DNA of 64,000 bases from an uncultured Campylobacter sp. (GTDB taxonomy: Bacteria > Actinomycetota > Actinomycetes > Mycobacteriales > Mycobacteriaceae), in contig CAMIME010000007.1 in the NCBI GenBank assembly GCA_946221035.1, positions 1 through 64,000 on the forward strand, read 5' to 3'. Below the pieces are notes generated by a model, which was given only the letters and a program-made list of their open reading frames with translations, was not told the origin of the DNA and searched no databases. Within the stretch, counting starts at the first letter, position 1. Each line of letters begins with the position of its first letter. The position numbers and the translations under genes are program-made. This document shows positions 16,991 to 25,215 of the stretch, piece after piece.

Positions 16991-17708
16991 TTTCGGTTGT
17001 GTGCAGCTGCTCGTCGAGGTCCTCGGGCGACAGATCGCCGTCTTGGAACTCGGCGGTCACCGGCAGGTGCAGCTCCATGTCGGTGCCCGGACACAGCTCG
17101 ATCACGGCGTCGTCCACCGTGTAGTCCAGCACGTGGCCGCCGCGCTGGTGTACCTCGTCGATGAAGTGCACGTGGCAGCCCGGCACCCCGATCCCCTTGG
17201 CGTAGGCCGGGGTGCGGAATCCGCCAATGACCCCTTTCACGTCGGTGAAGGTGTGCTCGGCGTCGTCGGAGACGGCCTGCGACATCGGCGGGTAGGGCTT
17301 CTCCTGCTTGGTCACGGTGCGCACCACGACCTTCTTAAACGTGCCGGTGATCTTCACCGCGTAGAAAAAGTTGTGGGAGGGCTCGAGCGCATCGATGAAG
17401 CCGGAGAGCTCACCGCGCACCATCCCGCGCGGGGCGTTGACGCGGATGCGGGGAACGAAGTTGGTGACCACGGTGAACGGGGTGCGCTGGTCCAGGTCCG
17501 CCACGCGGGCCTTGCCGTCGCTGGTGAGCTGGTGGCACACGCCGTCGAGGATGAGCATCTCCCCGTCGAGGGCGTCGAAGGTGCCCAGGCCGAAGTTGCC
17601 TTTGCCAAGGATCTCCCCGATGGTCATTTCGCCGTCGTAAATGCCGTCCAGTAGCGCGGTCATCAGGGAGTTTTGAAAGATCGTGTGCCGTTGAATGTCG
17701 TCCGCCAT
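16980..17708 (-). CDS. budA: Acetolactate decarboxylase
   Basis: This 242-residue cytoplasmic enzyme decarboxylates 2-acetolactate to acetoin, the overflow branch from pyruvate that limits acidification. It carries G-T-F-D-A-L-D-G-E-M near residue 38, D-G-V-C-H-Q after it, and H-V-H-F-I-D-E-V-H-Q-R-G-G-H-V near residue 180, which supplies the zinc-binding His residues. The ATG at 17708 has TAGGGT 7 bases upstream, so it is probably leaderless. It is divergent from purK, with start codons 38 bp apart. No acetolactate synthase or butanediol dehydrogenase gene is beside it. It interrupts a neighbourhood (PH protein, purK) that I recall as contiguous in C. glutamicum, so it may be an insertion. 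Confidence 0.9.
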   Translation of the reverse strand: MADDIQRHTIFQNSLMTALLDGIYDGEMTIGEILGKGNFGLGTFDALDGEMLILDGVCHQLTSDGKARVADLDQRTPFTVVTNFVPRIRVNAPRGMVRGELSGFIDALEPSHNFFYAVKITGTFKKVVVRTVTKQEKPYPPMSQAVSDDAEHTFTDVKGVIGGFRTPAYAKGIGVPGCHVHFIDEVHQRGGHVLDYTVDDAVIELCPGTDMELHLPVTAEFQDGDLSPEDLDEQLHTTEIKG

Positions 17709-17715
17709 AGGAGAA

Positions 17716-17721
17716 ACCCTA
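17716..17721 (-). promoter_or_regulatory. -10 box of acetolactate decarboxylase
   Basis: TAGGGT on the minus strand, 7 bases before the ATG. Confidence 0.5.
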
Positions 17722-17732
17722 GCCCGCCCGAC

Positions 17733-17738
17733 TACAGT
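17733..17738 (+). promoter_or_regulatory. -10 box of purK (leaderless)
   Basis: TACAGT, 7 bases before the GTG at 17746. It sits 12 bp from the divergent -10 of the decarboxylase gene. Confidence 0.55.
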
Positions 17739-17745
17739 GGGCCGG

Positions 17746-18912
17746 GTGACTAACGCGTATGGCATGCCAGTGCTCGCCGTGATCGGCGACGGACAGCTGG
17801 CCCGAATGATGCAGACGGAAGCGATCGAGCTCGGAGTGGAAACCCGCGTGCTCGCCTCGGATACCAGCAACTCGGCGGCCCAGGTCTTCGGCGACGTCCG
17901 CCTCGGCGACTACACCAAGCTCGAGGACTTGCAGGCCATCGCCGAGGGCGCGGACGCCATCACATTCGACCACGAGCACGTGCCCAACGAGTACGCGCAA
18001 TTGCTTATCGACGGCGGCGTGGCCGTCGAACCACGCCCCGAAGCGCTTCTCTACGCCCAGGACAAACTGGAGCAACGCCAGCGTCTGGCGCAGGCGGGCC
18101 TGCCTGTGCCTGAGTTTTCCATGATCGACTCGGAAGAGTCGGCGGAGAAGTTTTGGGACGAGGTCGACGGGGATGTCTGCATCAAGACAACCCGAGGCGG
18201 GTATGACGGGCATGGGGTGTGGTTCCCGTCGTCGAAAAGCGAATGCGCGGAGCTGGTGACGGAACTGCTCGGCCGCGATCTGCCGCTGATGGCGGAGCGA
18301 AAGCTCGCGTTTGATCGGGAGCTCTCAGCCATGGTGGCGCGCAACCGCTCCGGTGATGTTGCGGCCTGGCCGGTGGTGGAGTCGCGCCAAGACGGCGGGA
18401 TTTGCCGCGTGGCTATCGCGCCCGCGCCTGGGCTGCCCGAACAGTTGGCGGAGCAGTGCCAGGAGCTCGCGGTTCGCGTGGCGGAGGGGCTCGGCGTGAC
18501 CGGCGTGCTGGCCGTCGAGCTGTTCGAGGTGGACGGGGAAGTGGTGGTCAACGAGCTGGCGATGCGCCCCCACAACACGGGCCACTGGACCCAGGACGGC
18601 TGCGTGACCAGCCAATTCGAGCAGCACATTCGCGCGGTGCTGGATTGGCCGCTGGGAAGCGTGGAACCCACCGCGGCGGCGACGGTGATGGTGAACACCC
18701 TCGGCGGGGAAGAGGACCCCGAGATGCCGATGCGTGAGCGCGTCGCCGCCGTGATGGAGAAGTACCCCCAGGCCAAGATCCACCTCTACGGCAAGGATTG
18801 GCGCCCGGGCCGGAAGATGGGGCACGTGAACGTGAGCGCGGCAACGGCTGACCAGGCTCTGGAGGTGGCCGAGGACGCCGCGCACTTCATTGTCCACGCC
18901 ACCTGGCGATAG
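17746..18912 (+). CDS. purK: N5-carboxyaminoimidazole ribonucleotide synthase
   Basis: This 388-residue ATP-grasp enzyme carboxylates aminoimidazole ribonucleotide with ATP and bicarbonate in purine synthesis; PurE, encoded 15 bp downstream, then rearranges the product. G-D-G-Q-L-A-R-M-M near residue 14 is the PurK signature, followed by F-D-H-E-H-V-P, R-P-E-A-L-L-Y-A-Q-D-K and K-T-T-R-G-G-Y-D-G-H-G. The ATP-grasp end motif is E-L-F-E-V-D-G-E-V-V-V-N-E-L-A-M-R-P-H-N. I choose the GTG at 17746 over earlier codons because of the -10 box 7 bases upstream. Confidence 0.95.
   Translation: MTNAYGMPVLAVIGDGQLARMMQTEAIELGVETRVLASDTSNSAAQVFGDVRLGDYTKLEDLQAIAEGADAITFDHEHVPNEYAQLLIDGGVAVEPRPEALLYAQDKLEQRQRLAQAGLPVPEFSMIDSEESAEKFWDEVDGDVCIKTTRGGYDGHGVWFPSSKSECAELVTELLGRDLPLMAERKLAFDRELSAMVARNRSGDVAAWPVVESRQDGGICRVAIAPAPGLPEQLAEQCQELAVRVAEGLGVTGVLAVELFEVDGEVVVNELAMRPHNTGHWTQDGCVTSQFEQHIRAVLDWPLGSVEPTAAATVMVNTLGGEEDPEMPMRERVAAVMEKYPQAKIHLYGKDWRPGRKMGHVNVSAATADQALEVAEDAAHFIVHATWR
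18003..18013 (+). repeat. 11-base motif copy 6
   Basis: GCTTATCGACG inside purK, in frame as L-I-D. Confidence 0.9.
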
Positions 18913-18927
18913 AAAGGAAACGCACAT

Positions 18928-19423
<496 letters not shown>

Positions 19424-19431
<8 letters not shown>

Positions 19432-19891
19432 TCCGATCGTGGTGTTGGGGGCGCGCGTCATTGACGGGCGCCCCTCCCGCATGCTGGAGAAGCGGCTGGA
19501 AACGGCCCTGCGCCTCTGGTTGGCATCCCCGCACCCGATCGTGGTCTCCGGCTTTGAGGAAGCGGGGGTGATGGCCGCGTGGCTTACCGCCCGCGGGGTA
19601 CCCGAAACCGAGATCGTGATTGAGCCGCACGCCCGCTCTACCAACGAGAATCTGGAACGCTCCCGCGAGCTATTCCCGGATGCGCGCTACCTCACCGTGG
19701 TCACCAGCAGTTTCCATGTCCCGCGCACCAAGGTGTGGGCGTGGCACCTGGGCATCCCGGTCCGGATGGTGGCGGCGCCGACGCCGAAATCCTCGCGGGT
19801 GAAAAATTACGCCCGCGAGGCGGTTGCGCTGCCGCACTCGGCCGCGCGCGTGGTGTGGCGGCGCCTTGTCCGCCGCGTCGCGGGGCGCTAG
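19424..19891 (+). CDS. YdcF-like (DUF218) protein
   Basis: This 155-residue protein belongs to the YdcF/SanA/ElyC family (DUF218), linked in other bacteria to envelope functions but without an agreed reaction. It has I-V-V-L-G-A-R near the start, I-V-V-S-G near residue 40, E-P-H-A-R-S-T-N-E-N-L in the middle and V-V-T-S-S-F-H-V-P-R-T after it, matching the family's conserved polar clusters. There is no signal or membrane segment, so this is a soluble version. Its GTG start lies inside purE (8-bp overlap), which implies coupling to the purK-purE operon. Confidence 0.8.
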
Positions 19892-20157
19892 TGGGGCAGC
19901 GCCGGCAGCGGGAGGCTGCCGCCGGTCGCGCGCAGCGCCGCAGCGCCGATGGTGGCCAGCACGGCCATAATCCCCAGGAGCAAACCGATGAAACGCCCGG
20001 CGTTGTTCACCTCGTCCTGGGTGAATTCGCTGCTGCCCGGGCCGGTGGCCATCTGCGCAGGCTTTTCTGCGGCCGCAACGGGTGCTGCCGCGCCACCAGC
20101 GAGCGCCAGAGCAACAACGGGGGCCGTGACACGGCGGGTCAGGGTGCGCACTCGCAT
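19888..20157 (-). CDS. Small secreted or membrane protein, unknown
   Basis: I do not recognise this 89-residue protein. It begins with R-V-R-T-L-T-R-R and a hydrophobic Ala/Val/Leu run ending at A-A-A near residue 29, a likely signal peptide. A polar segment follows, then a second hydrophobic helix (F-I-G-L-L-L-G-I-M-A-V-L-A-T-I-G) near residues 55-72. It probably sits in the membrane with a short external loop. AAAGGA lies about 12 bases before the ATG at 20157. It converges with the YdcF-like gene, overlapping it by 4 bp. Confidence 0.6.
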   Translation of the reverse strand: MRVRTLTRRVTAPVVALALAGGAAAPVAAAEKPAQMATGPGSSEFTQDEVNNAGRFIGLLLGIMAVLATIGAAALRATGGSLPLPALPH

Positions 20158-20206
20158 AGTTCGGTGACGTCCTTTACACGTAGGGGGATCGCGTTCCCCG
20201 AGCACA

Positions 20207-20869
20207 TTACCCCAGCCGACGGGTGACGTTCTCCGCCCGCGCGATCTCCTCCAGCCGCGCCGTCGACGCCAGCCCCGCCACCACCACGACGGATCCACCC
20301 GCAGCAAGCGGCGCCAAAAGCGTATCGACGAAACCTTCGGTCCCCCTCCACCCCTGCACCAAATACCGCTCCGGCTCAACCCCGTCACGCGCGAAACGCT
20401 CCAGGGAGGGGCTCACGCCGAAGTACTGGTCGCCGTAGAAACGCACCGTCGGGCCGAAGTCGATGGCGCCTGCGGGCAATTCACCGCCGGATTCGACCAC
20501 CCCCCGGCCGAACGGGTCGTCGGAGACCACCACGCACTCGGACGCCCCCTCCCACCGCTGCGCGCCCTCAAGGGTGGTGAACACTGGGGTGTCCGGGGCG
20601 GGGGAGACGGAGCCGTCGATAAGCGGAGTGCGCGATGCGTTGAAGCTGCCTATGGCGATGACGGCGGCCTGCCACGACACCGGCAGGTCAATGATGGGAC
20701 CGACGCCGGGTTCGAGGTCGAACTCCTCGTCCAACATGTTGGCGACTTTGCTGGCCCAGTTGTCCAAGGTCTGCGCGGAGAAATCCATGCGGGTGCCGCG
20801 GGCATCGTCGTAGAACGTGAGACGGGGCGATGCCGGATCCGTGCGCAACAGGGGGCTGAACAGACTCAT
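20207..20869 (-). CDS. TIGR03089 family protein
   Basis: This 220-residue protein matches, by recall, the actinobacterial TIGR03089 family, which looks like a shortened N-terminal piece of an AMP-forming acyl-CoA synthetase and has no known reaction. It has L-T-F-Y-D-D near the start, S-A-Q-T-L-D-N-W-A-S-K-V-A-N, and a Gly-rich turn L-A-A-G-G-S-V-V-V-V-A-G late. The P-loop T-S-G-T-T-G of true synthetases is absent. The ATG at 20869 has TATGAT 8 bases upstream, and that -10 is flanked by a perfect inverted repeat. Confidence 0.7.
   Translation of the reverse strand: MSLFSPLLRTDPASPRLTFYDDARGTRMDFSAQTLDNWASKVANMLDEEFDLEPGVGPIIDLPVSWQAAVIAIGSFNASRTPLIDGSVSPAPDTPVFTTLEGAQRWEGASECVVVSDDPFGRGVVESGGELPAGAIDFGPTVRFYGDQYFGVSPSLERFARDGVEPERYLVQGWRGTEGFVDTLLAPLAAGGSVVVVAGLASTARLEEIARAENVTRRLG
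20614..20624 (-). repeat. 11-base motif copy 7 (extended form)
   Basis: The plus strand reads GACGGAGCCGTCGATAAGC, the full extended form. Inside the TIGR03089 gene the coding strand reads L-I-D-G-S. Confidence 0.9.
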
Positions 20870-20891
20870 GCCCGCCCATCATAGGGCGGGC
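20870..20891. promoter_or_regulatory. Inverted repeat enclosing the -10 box of the TIGR03089 gene
   Basis: GCCCGCCC (20870-20877) and GGGCGGGC (20884-20891) flank ATCATA, which on the minus strand is TATGAT, 8 bases before the ATG. The repeat could be an operator, or an AbgT terminator hairpin; no U-run follows. Confidence 0.5.
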
Positions 20892-20918
20892 ATGGAGGTC
20901 GAAGTGTTGGGGAGAGAC

Positions 20919-22520
20919 TTAGAGGAAGATGCCTGCGCCTGGGCCAAGCGGCAGGTCGAAGGCGTACCAGACGTAGAGCAGCAACAGCCACGTCAGCCAG
21001 AACGGGACGGTGAACACGATCAGTCGGCTCATCAGCGTGCCCACGCCGGCCTTCGGCTCGTAGCGGCGGAGCTGGGACAGGATCACGATGATGTACGGGT
21101 TGAGCGGGGTGATGATCTGGGTTGCGGAGTCGCCCACGCGGTAGGCGGCCTGCACGAAGGCCGGGTCGAAGCCGATCAGCGCGTACATGGGCACGAACAC
21201 CGAGGCCATAAGGGTCCACAGCGCCGAGCCGGAGATGATGAGGAGGTTCAGGCACGACGCCAAGATGACGAACGCGAGGATCGCGCCGAATCCGGTAATG
21301 CCCGCGGCCTCGAGGCCCTTCGCGCCGTAGACGGCGACGTAGGTGCCGATGTTGGACCACTTGAACAGGGCAATGAACTGGCCGAGGATGAACGCGAGGA
21401 CGAGGAAGCCCGCCATCTCCTTAATTGCGCCCGCCATCATCTCGGTCACGTCCGGCACGCTGCGCACGGTGCCGGCGGTGATGCCGAATGCAAGGCCCAT
21501 GACCACGAAATAGAGCACGACGATGAAGACGGTGGATTCCATCAACGGCGAGCTGGGGAAAAAGTTGCCTTCCTCGTTGCGCCACGGAGAGCTGGGGATG
21601 AGCACAGCCACCAGGCTCACGATGGTGAGGATGATGGTTGCCCACAGGGTGGAGCGCAGGCCGCGGCGTTCCGCGTCGGTGAGCTCGAGGGTGATCTCCT
21701 TGCCGTTGGCGTCGACGCTCATGCCGTCGTCGCCCTCAACCATCTCGGTGGAGACCTCTAGCTTGGTCAGGCGCGGCTCCAGCACCTTGTCAATGATGAA
21801 GCCGGACAGCAGACCCAAAAGCACGGCGGAGGCGATGTTGTACCAGTAGTTGGACACCACGTTGACCTCGGCGGCCTCGATGTTGGGCAGGGTCTCCATG
21901 ACGGCGTTGGTGATGCCGGCGAACAACGCGTCCAGCGAACCCGGGAGGATCGAGGTGGCGTAGCCGGCGCCGACGGATGCAAAGCCGCCGAGCAGGCCGG
22001 CGACGGGGTGACGGCCCGCGGCCTTAAACACCATGGCGGCCAGCGGCGGGATCACCACGAAAGCGGGGTCGGCGATCAGGGACGCCGAGACGCCGATCAG
22101 GCCCACTGCGTAGGGCATCACAGCCTTGTTCGCGGAGCCGAACAGACGGCGGATCAGCGCAGAGAGCATCCCTGAGCGCTCCGCGATGCCCACGGCGAGC
22201 ATGGTGGGCATCACGTATGCCAGCGGCGGGAAGCCGGTGTAGTTTTGGCCGAAATTCTCGGTGAACCATGCCCAACCCTCGCGGGTGAAGAGGCCCTTGA
22301 CGGGGCGCACCTCTTCGTCGCCCGGGATTTGGACCTGGGCGCCGGACCATGCCATCGCCGTCGACACGACAGCGGTGAGCAGGAAGAGGATGAGGAAGAG
22401 GGTGAACGGTTCAGGCAGTTTGTTCCCAACCCGCTCGATACCGCTCAGGGTGCGGTCGAGCGGGCTGGGTTTCTCTTTCCGGGGCGTTTCGGTCCCCCGG
22501 CGGTCAATGAGTGAAGTCAT
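20919..22520 (-). CDS. AbgT-family transporter
   Basis: This 533-residue inner-membrane protein belongs to the AbgT family, whose members import p-aminobenzoyl-glutamate or export sulfonamide-type antimetabolites. It opens with a charged 25-residue tail, then N-K-L-P-E-P-F-T-L-F, the family's first helix, and has about a dozen hydrophobic helices, including the G-I-A-E-R-S-G and D-P-A-F-V-V-I-P-P hairpin regions. P-L-N-P-Y near residue 495 is a second family mark. Which direction it moves its substrate cannot be told here. The ATG at 22520 has TAAAGT 8 bases upstream, and an 18-bp palindrome lies 43 bp before the start. Confidence 0.85.
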   Translation of the reverse strand: MTSLIDRRGTETPRKEKPSPLDRTLSGIERVGNKLPEPFTLFLILFLLTAVVSTAMAWSGAQVQIPGDEEVRPVKGLFTREGWAWFTENFGQNYTGFPPLAYVMPTMLAVGIAERSGMLSALIRRLFGSANKAVMPYAVGLIGVSASLIADPAFVVIPPLAAMVFKAAGRHPVAGLLGGFASVGAGYATSILPGSLDALFAGITNAVMETLPNIEAAEVNVVSNYWYNIASAVLLGLLSGFIIDKVLEPRLTKLEVSTEMVEGDDGMSVDANGKEITLELTDAERRGLRSTLWATIILTIVSLVAVLIPSSPWRNEEGNFFPSSPLMESTVFIVVLYFVVMGLAFGITAGTVRSVPDVTEMMAGAIKEMAGFLVLAFILGQFIALFKWSNIGTYVAVYGAKGLEAAGITGFGAILAFVILASCLNLLIISGSALWTLMASVFVPMYALIGFDPAFVQAAYRVGDSATQIITPLNPYIIVILSQLRRYEPKAGVGTLMSRLIVFTVPFWLTWLLLLYVWYAFDLPLGPGAGIFL

Positions 22521-22528
22521 GCAAAGGG

Positions 22529-22534
22529 ACTTTA
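22529..22534 (-). promoter_or_regulatory. -10 box of the AbgT gene
   Basis: TAAAGT on the minus strand, 8 bases before the ATG. Confidence 0.4.
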
Positions 22535-22563
22535 AACGACACCGTGCATAATTTCACCTCCAA

Positions 22564-22581
22564 TGAGAAATATTATTCTCA
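22564..22581. promoter_or_regulatory. 18-bp palindrome upstream of AbgT gene, candidate operator
   Basis: TGAGAA and TTCTCA flank ATATTA. It sits about 30 bp upstream of the proposed -10, where a repressor or activator could act. I cannot assign a regulator family. Confidence 0.5.
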
Positions 22582-22609
22582 GTTCTGGAGGGCGCCCCGC
22601 CCATCGACG

Positions 22610-24175
22610 CTAGTTCACGCAACGCGGTCCGTGGCCTGCGGCGGTAATTTCCGGTGCAGGCTCGGCCGCTCCGAAGTCCTCGCCCGGGGTCCCCACGGGG
22701 GCCTGTTGCTCGGCCTCCTCCTCGGTGAGCGCGCCGGGGCCTGCATAATCATCCGCCACCACGGCGATGAGAATGCCGGGCTCCAACGAGGCGTTGGCGG
22801 TCACCGGTACGCCACCGAGTAGTCGCGCCAGCTCGAGCGCCGCCGGGTCCTCGGGGTCTGCAACCACCACTTGGCTTTGGAAGTAGAGCCCCTCCATCGC
22901 GTTGGAAATGCCGGTGACGTTCAGCCCCTGGGTGCCCAGGAACTCGCCGACACGGCTCGCCTGGCCAGCAACGGCACCCGCGTTGAGCACCGAGGCCGTG
23001 TAGCCGGTGAACGAGAATGCGGGGGCCTGCTCCTCTGTCTGCTCCGGCTCCGGCTCGACGACGGATTCCATGAACCGGTGCACCTCAGGCACATCGACGG
23101 TGATGATGGACTCGCCGTAGTCTCCAACGCCGTTGACCGAGGTCACCGGGATGGTGGTGAACGTGACGTTGCCGCCCGCCAGGCCGGACAGCTGCTGGGC
23201 GAAGCGCACGACGTCCCATCCCTTGTCCAGGGTGACGGAGCGCTCAGCCGCGTTGGCCAACTCGCGCAGCTTCGCCGGGTTGGTCAACGTGCCCGCAGAA
23301 AGCGTCTTCTGCACCAGCGAGGCCATGTACGCCTGCTGGCGCACGATGCGGTCGAGATCGCCGCGCGGCAGGTCGTGTCGCTGGCGGACGAACGACAGGG
23401 CCTGGGCGCCGTCGAGGGTCTGCTCGCCCGCGGGGAACCGCGCGCCGGACAGCGGCTCATCTACCGGGTTGTTGAGGCACACCTCCACGCCGCCGACGGC
23501 GTCGGTAAGCAAAACGAAGCCCAGAAGACCCACCTGCGCGTAGTGGTCGACTTCCACGCCGGTCAGGGACGCCACTGCGTCGATAAGCCCCTCCTGCCCC
23601 GCGCGGGCGACCTTTTGCTCGAGCTCCGGGCCCTGCTCCATGCCCTGTTCTTCCACCAGCTCCTCGCGCTTCGCCGCAGCGTGCGAGCCGTAGACGCCGT
23701 TGATCTTCATGTTGCCGTAGTCATCGGTGTGCACGTACGTGTCGCGGGGAATGGAAATGGCGGTGGCCCGAGAACCGTCCTCCGGGATGCGGATCACCAT
23801 GATGGTGTCGGTATTCACCTCACCGTCGGCGATGCCGGCGTTCAAGCGCGCAAGCTCATCTTCCGACAGGGGGTTGCCTTGGGCGTCCGTGCGCGAGTCC
23901 GAGCCCACGAGCAAAATGTCCACAGCGCCGTCGAGCGCCTCGACCTTATTACTCTTCCCGCTTTTGCTCGACTGAGTGCTGACATCAAGCTCAGACGCGC
24001 TGAGCTGGCCCCCAATGCGCCCCACCGAGAAGTAGCCGACACCCGAGACCGTGATCGCCGCCGCCGAAAGCACCGCCAGCGCCCCGCGGAGCACGGGGTG
24101 GCCGGACTGCTTCACGTCCTTCACCCGGGAGGGTGCGGCCTGGATGTCGCGGGCTCTCCGCTGGGGCTCATTCAC
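22610..24175 (-). CDS. lcpA: LytR-CpsA-Psr (LCP) cell-wall ligase with LytR_C domain
   Basis: This 521-residue membrane protein transfers lipid-linked glycan, most likely arabinogalactan in this lineage, onto peptidoglycan. After a 30-residue cytoplasmic tail there is one helix (V-L-R-G-A-L-A-V-L-S-A-A-A-I-T-V). The extracellular LCP domain has D-I-L-L-V-G-S-D-S-R, I-S-I-P-R-D-T-Y-V, K-I-N-G-V-Y and D-L-P-R-G-D-L-D-R-I-V-R-Q-Q, covering its conserved Asp and Arg residues. A LytR_C domain follows near residues 365-455, then an acidic tail. The GTG at 24175 has TATACT 7 bases upstream, so it is leaderless. It is divergent from wbbL, whose sugar product feeds the same polymer linkage. Confidence 0.9.
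   Translation of the reverse strand: MNEPQRRARDIQAAPSRVKDVKQSGHPVLRGALAVLSAAAITVSGVGYFSVGRIGGQLSASELDVSTQSSKSGKSNKVEALDGAVDILLVGSDSRTDAQGNPLSEDELARLNAGIADGEVNTDTIMVIRIPEDGSRATAISIPRDTYVHTDDYGNMKINGVYGSHAAAKREELVEEQGMEQGPELEQKVARAGQEGLIDAVASLTGVEVDHYAQVGLLGFVLLTDAVGGVEVCLNNPVDEPLSGARFPAGEQTLDGAQALSFVRQRHDLPRGDLDRIVRQQAYMASLVQKTLSAGTLTNPAKLRELANAAERSVTLDKGWDVVRFAQQLSGLAGGNVTFTTIPVTSVNGVGDYGESIITVDVPEVHRFMESVVEPEPEQTEEQAPAFSFTGYTASVLNAGAVAGQASRVGEFLGTQGLNVTGISNAMEGLYFQSQVVVADPEDPAALELARLLGGVPVTANASLEPGILIAVVADDYAGPGALTEEEAEQQAPVGTPGEDFGAAEPAPEITAAGHGPRCVN
23578..23588 (-). repeat. 11-base motif copy 8
   Basis: CGTCGATAAGC on the plus strand inside the LCP gene; the coding strand reads G-L-I-D-A. 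Confidence 0.9.
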
Positions 24176-24182
24176 GCCGGGA

Positions 24183-24188
24183 AGTATA
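24183..24188 (-). promoter_or_regulatory. -10 box of lcpA (leaderless)
   Basis: TATACT on the minus strand, 7 bases before the GTG at 24175. Confidence 0.6.
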
Positions 24189-24259
24189 CGGCACGTGGGA
24201 ACACGCCCCCGGGGCGTGCGCCGAGAAACGGCACCTCGGTGGGTAAGCTAACGGCCATT

Positions 24260-25177
24260 GTGAAGCATGAAAAGGCACTATCAGGCGCGAGTGCACCGCC
24301 CCTCGCCGTTGTCACGGTGACGTATTCGCCGGGGGAGCACCTGACCAATCTGATTCGCTCGCTGGAGACGGCGACGTCCTCGCCCGTGTTGCTGGTGTGC
24401 GCCGACAACGGCTCCACCGACGGGGCACCCGAGGCCGCAGCCCGGCTCCACGACAACGTGATCTTTCTGCCAACCGGCGGCAACATCGGCTACGGCGCCG
24501 CGATCAACGCCGCGGCAAGGGCGCTTCGCCCGAAGCGGTCCGCCGGGGAGGTAGACCCGCGCTACTTCCTCATCGTGAACCCGGACGTGGAGTTCAGTCC
24601 GGGCAGCATTGACCAGCTGCGTGGCTGCATCGACGAGGCTCCGCGGGCAGGTGCAGCGGGCCCGCGGATCGAGGAGGCGGACGGCTCCGCCTACCCCAGC
24701 GCCCGCGAGGTACCCGGTTTAACCACCGGGATCGGGCACGCGCTGCTTTACGACGTCTGGCCGTCCAACCCGTTTTCCCGCGCCTACCAGGCCAACGCGA
24801 ATATGCACGTGCAGCGCACCGCCGGGTGGCTCTCCGGCGCGTGCTTGCTCGTGCGGTGGGACGCGTTCGACGCAATCGGTGGCTTCGATGAGCGCTACTT
24901 CATGTACCTCGAAGACATTGACTTCGGTGACAGACTGTCGCGCGCCGGGTGGACGAATTTGTACTGTCCGTCTTCCGTCATCCTGCACGACCAGGGGCAT
25001 GTCGCCGGCAAGCACCGGCGGGTCACGGTGCCGGCGCACCACGCGTCCGCCTACCGGTTCCAGCGAGACCGGCACCCCCGCTGGTGGCACATCCCAATCC
25101 GGGGTGCGCTGTGGGCGGGACTTAAACTTCGAAGTGCATTACAGCTCGGTCGCCCGGCGCGCCGCCGACAGGGCTGA
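24260..25177 (+). CDS. wbbL: Rhamnosyltransferase WbbL (GT2)
   Basis: This 305-residue enzyme should add rhamnose to decaprenyl-diphospho-GlcNAc to make the linker between arabinogalactan and peptidoglycan. GT2 marks are V-V-T-V-T-Y-S-P-G near residue 18, C-A-D-N-G-S-T-D-G, I-V-N-P-D-V-E-F (the DxD region), G-A-C-L-L-V-R and G-G-F-D-E-R-Y-F-M-Y-L-E-D-I-D. The frame is open far upstream, but that part is antisense to lcpA. GTG at 24260 is the best start, with a GTG at 24239 also possible; TAAGCT lies 10 bases before 24260. The gene leads into manC 38 bp downstream, so envelope sugars are made together. Confidence 0.88.
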   Translation: MKHEKALSGASAPPLAVVTVTYSPGEHLTNLIRSLETATSSPVLLVCADNGSTDGAPEAAARLHDNVIFLPTGGNIGYGAAINAAARALRPKRSAGEVDPRYFLIVNPDVEFSPGSIDQLRGCIDEAPRAGAAGPRIEEADGSAYPSAREVPGLTTGIGHALLYDVWPSNPFSRAYQANANMHVQRTAGWLSGACLLVRWDAFDAIGGFDERYFMYLEDIDFGDRLSRAGWTNLYCPSSVILHDQGHVAGKHRRVTVPAHHASAYRFQRDRHPRWWHIPIRGALWAGLKLRSALQLGRPARRRQG

Positions 25178-25215
25178 ATAGAACCACTCGACCCAGAGAC
25201 GAGAGAAGGAACCGC

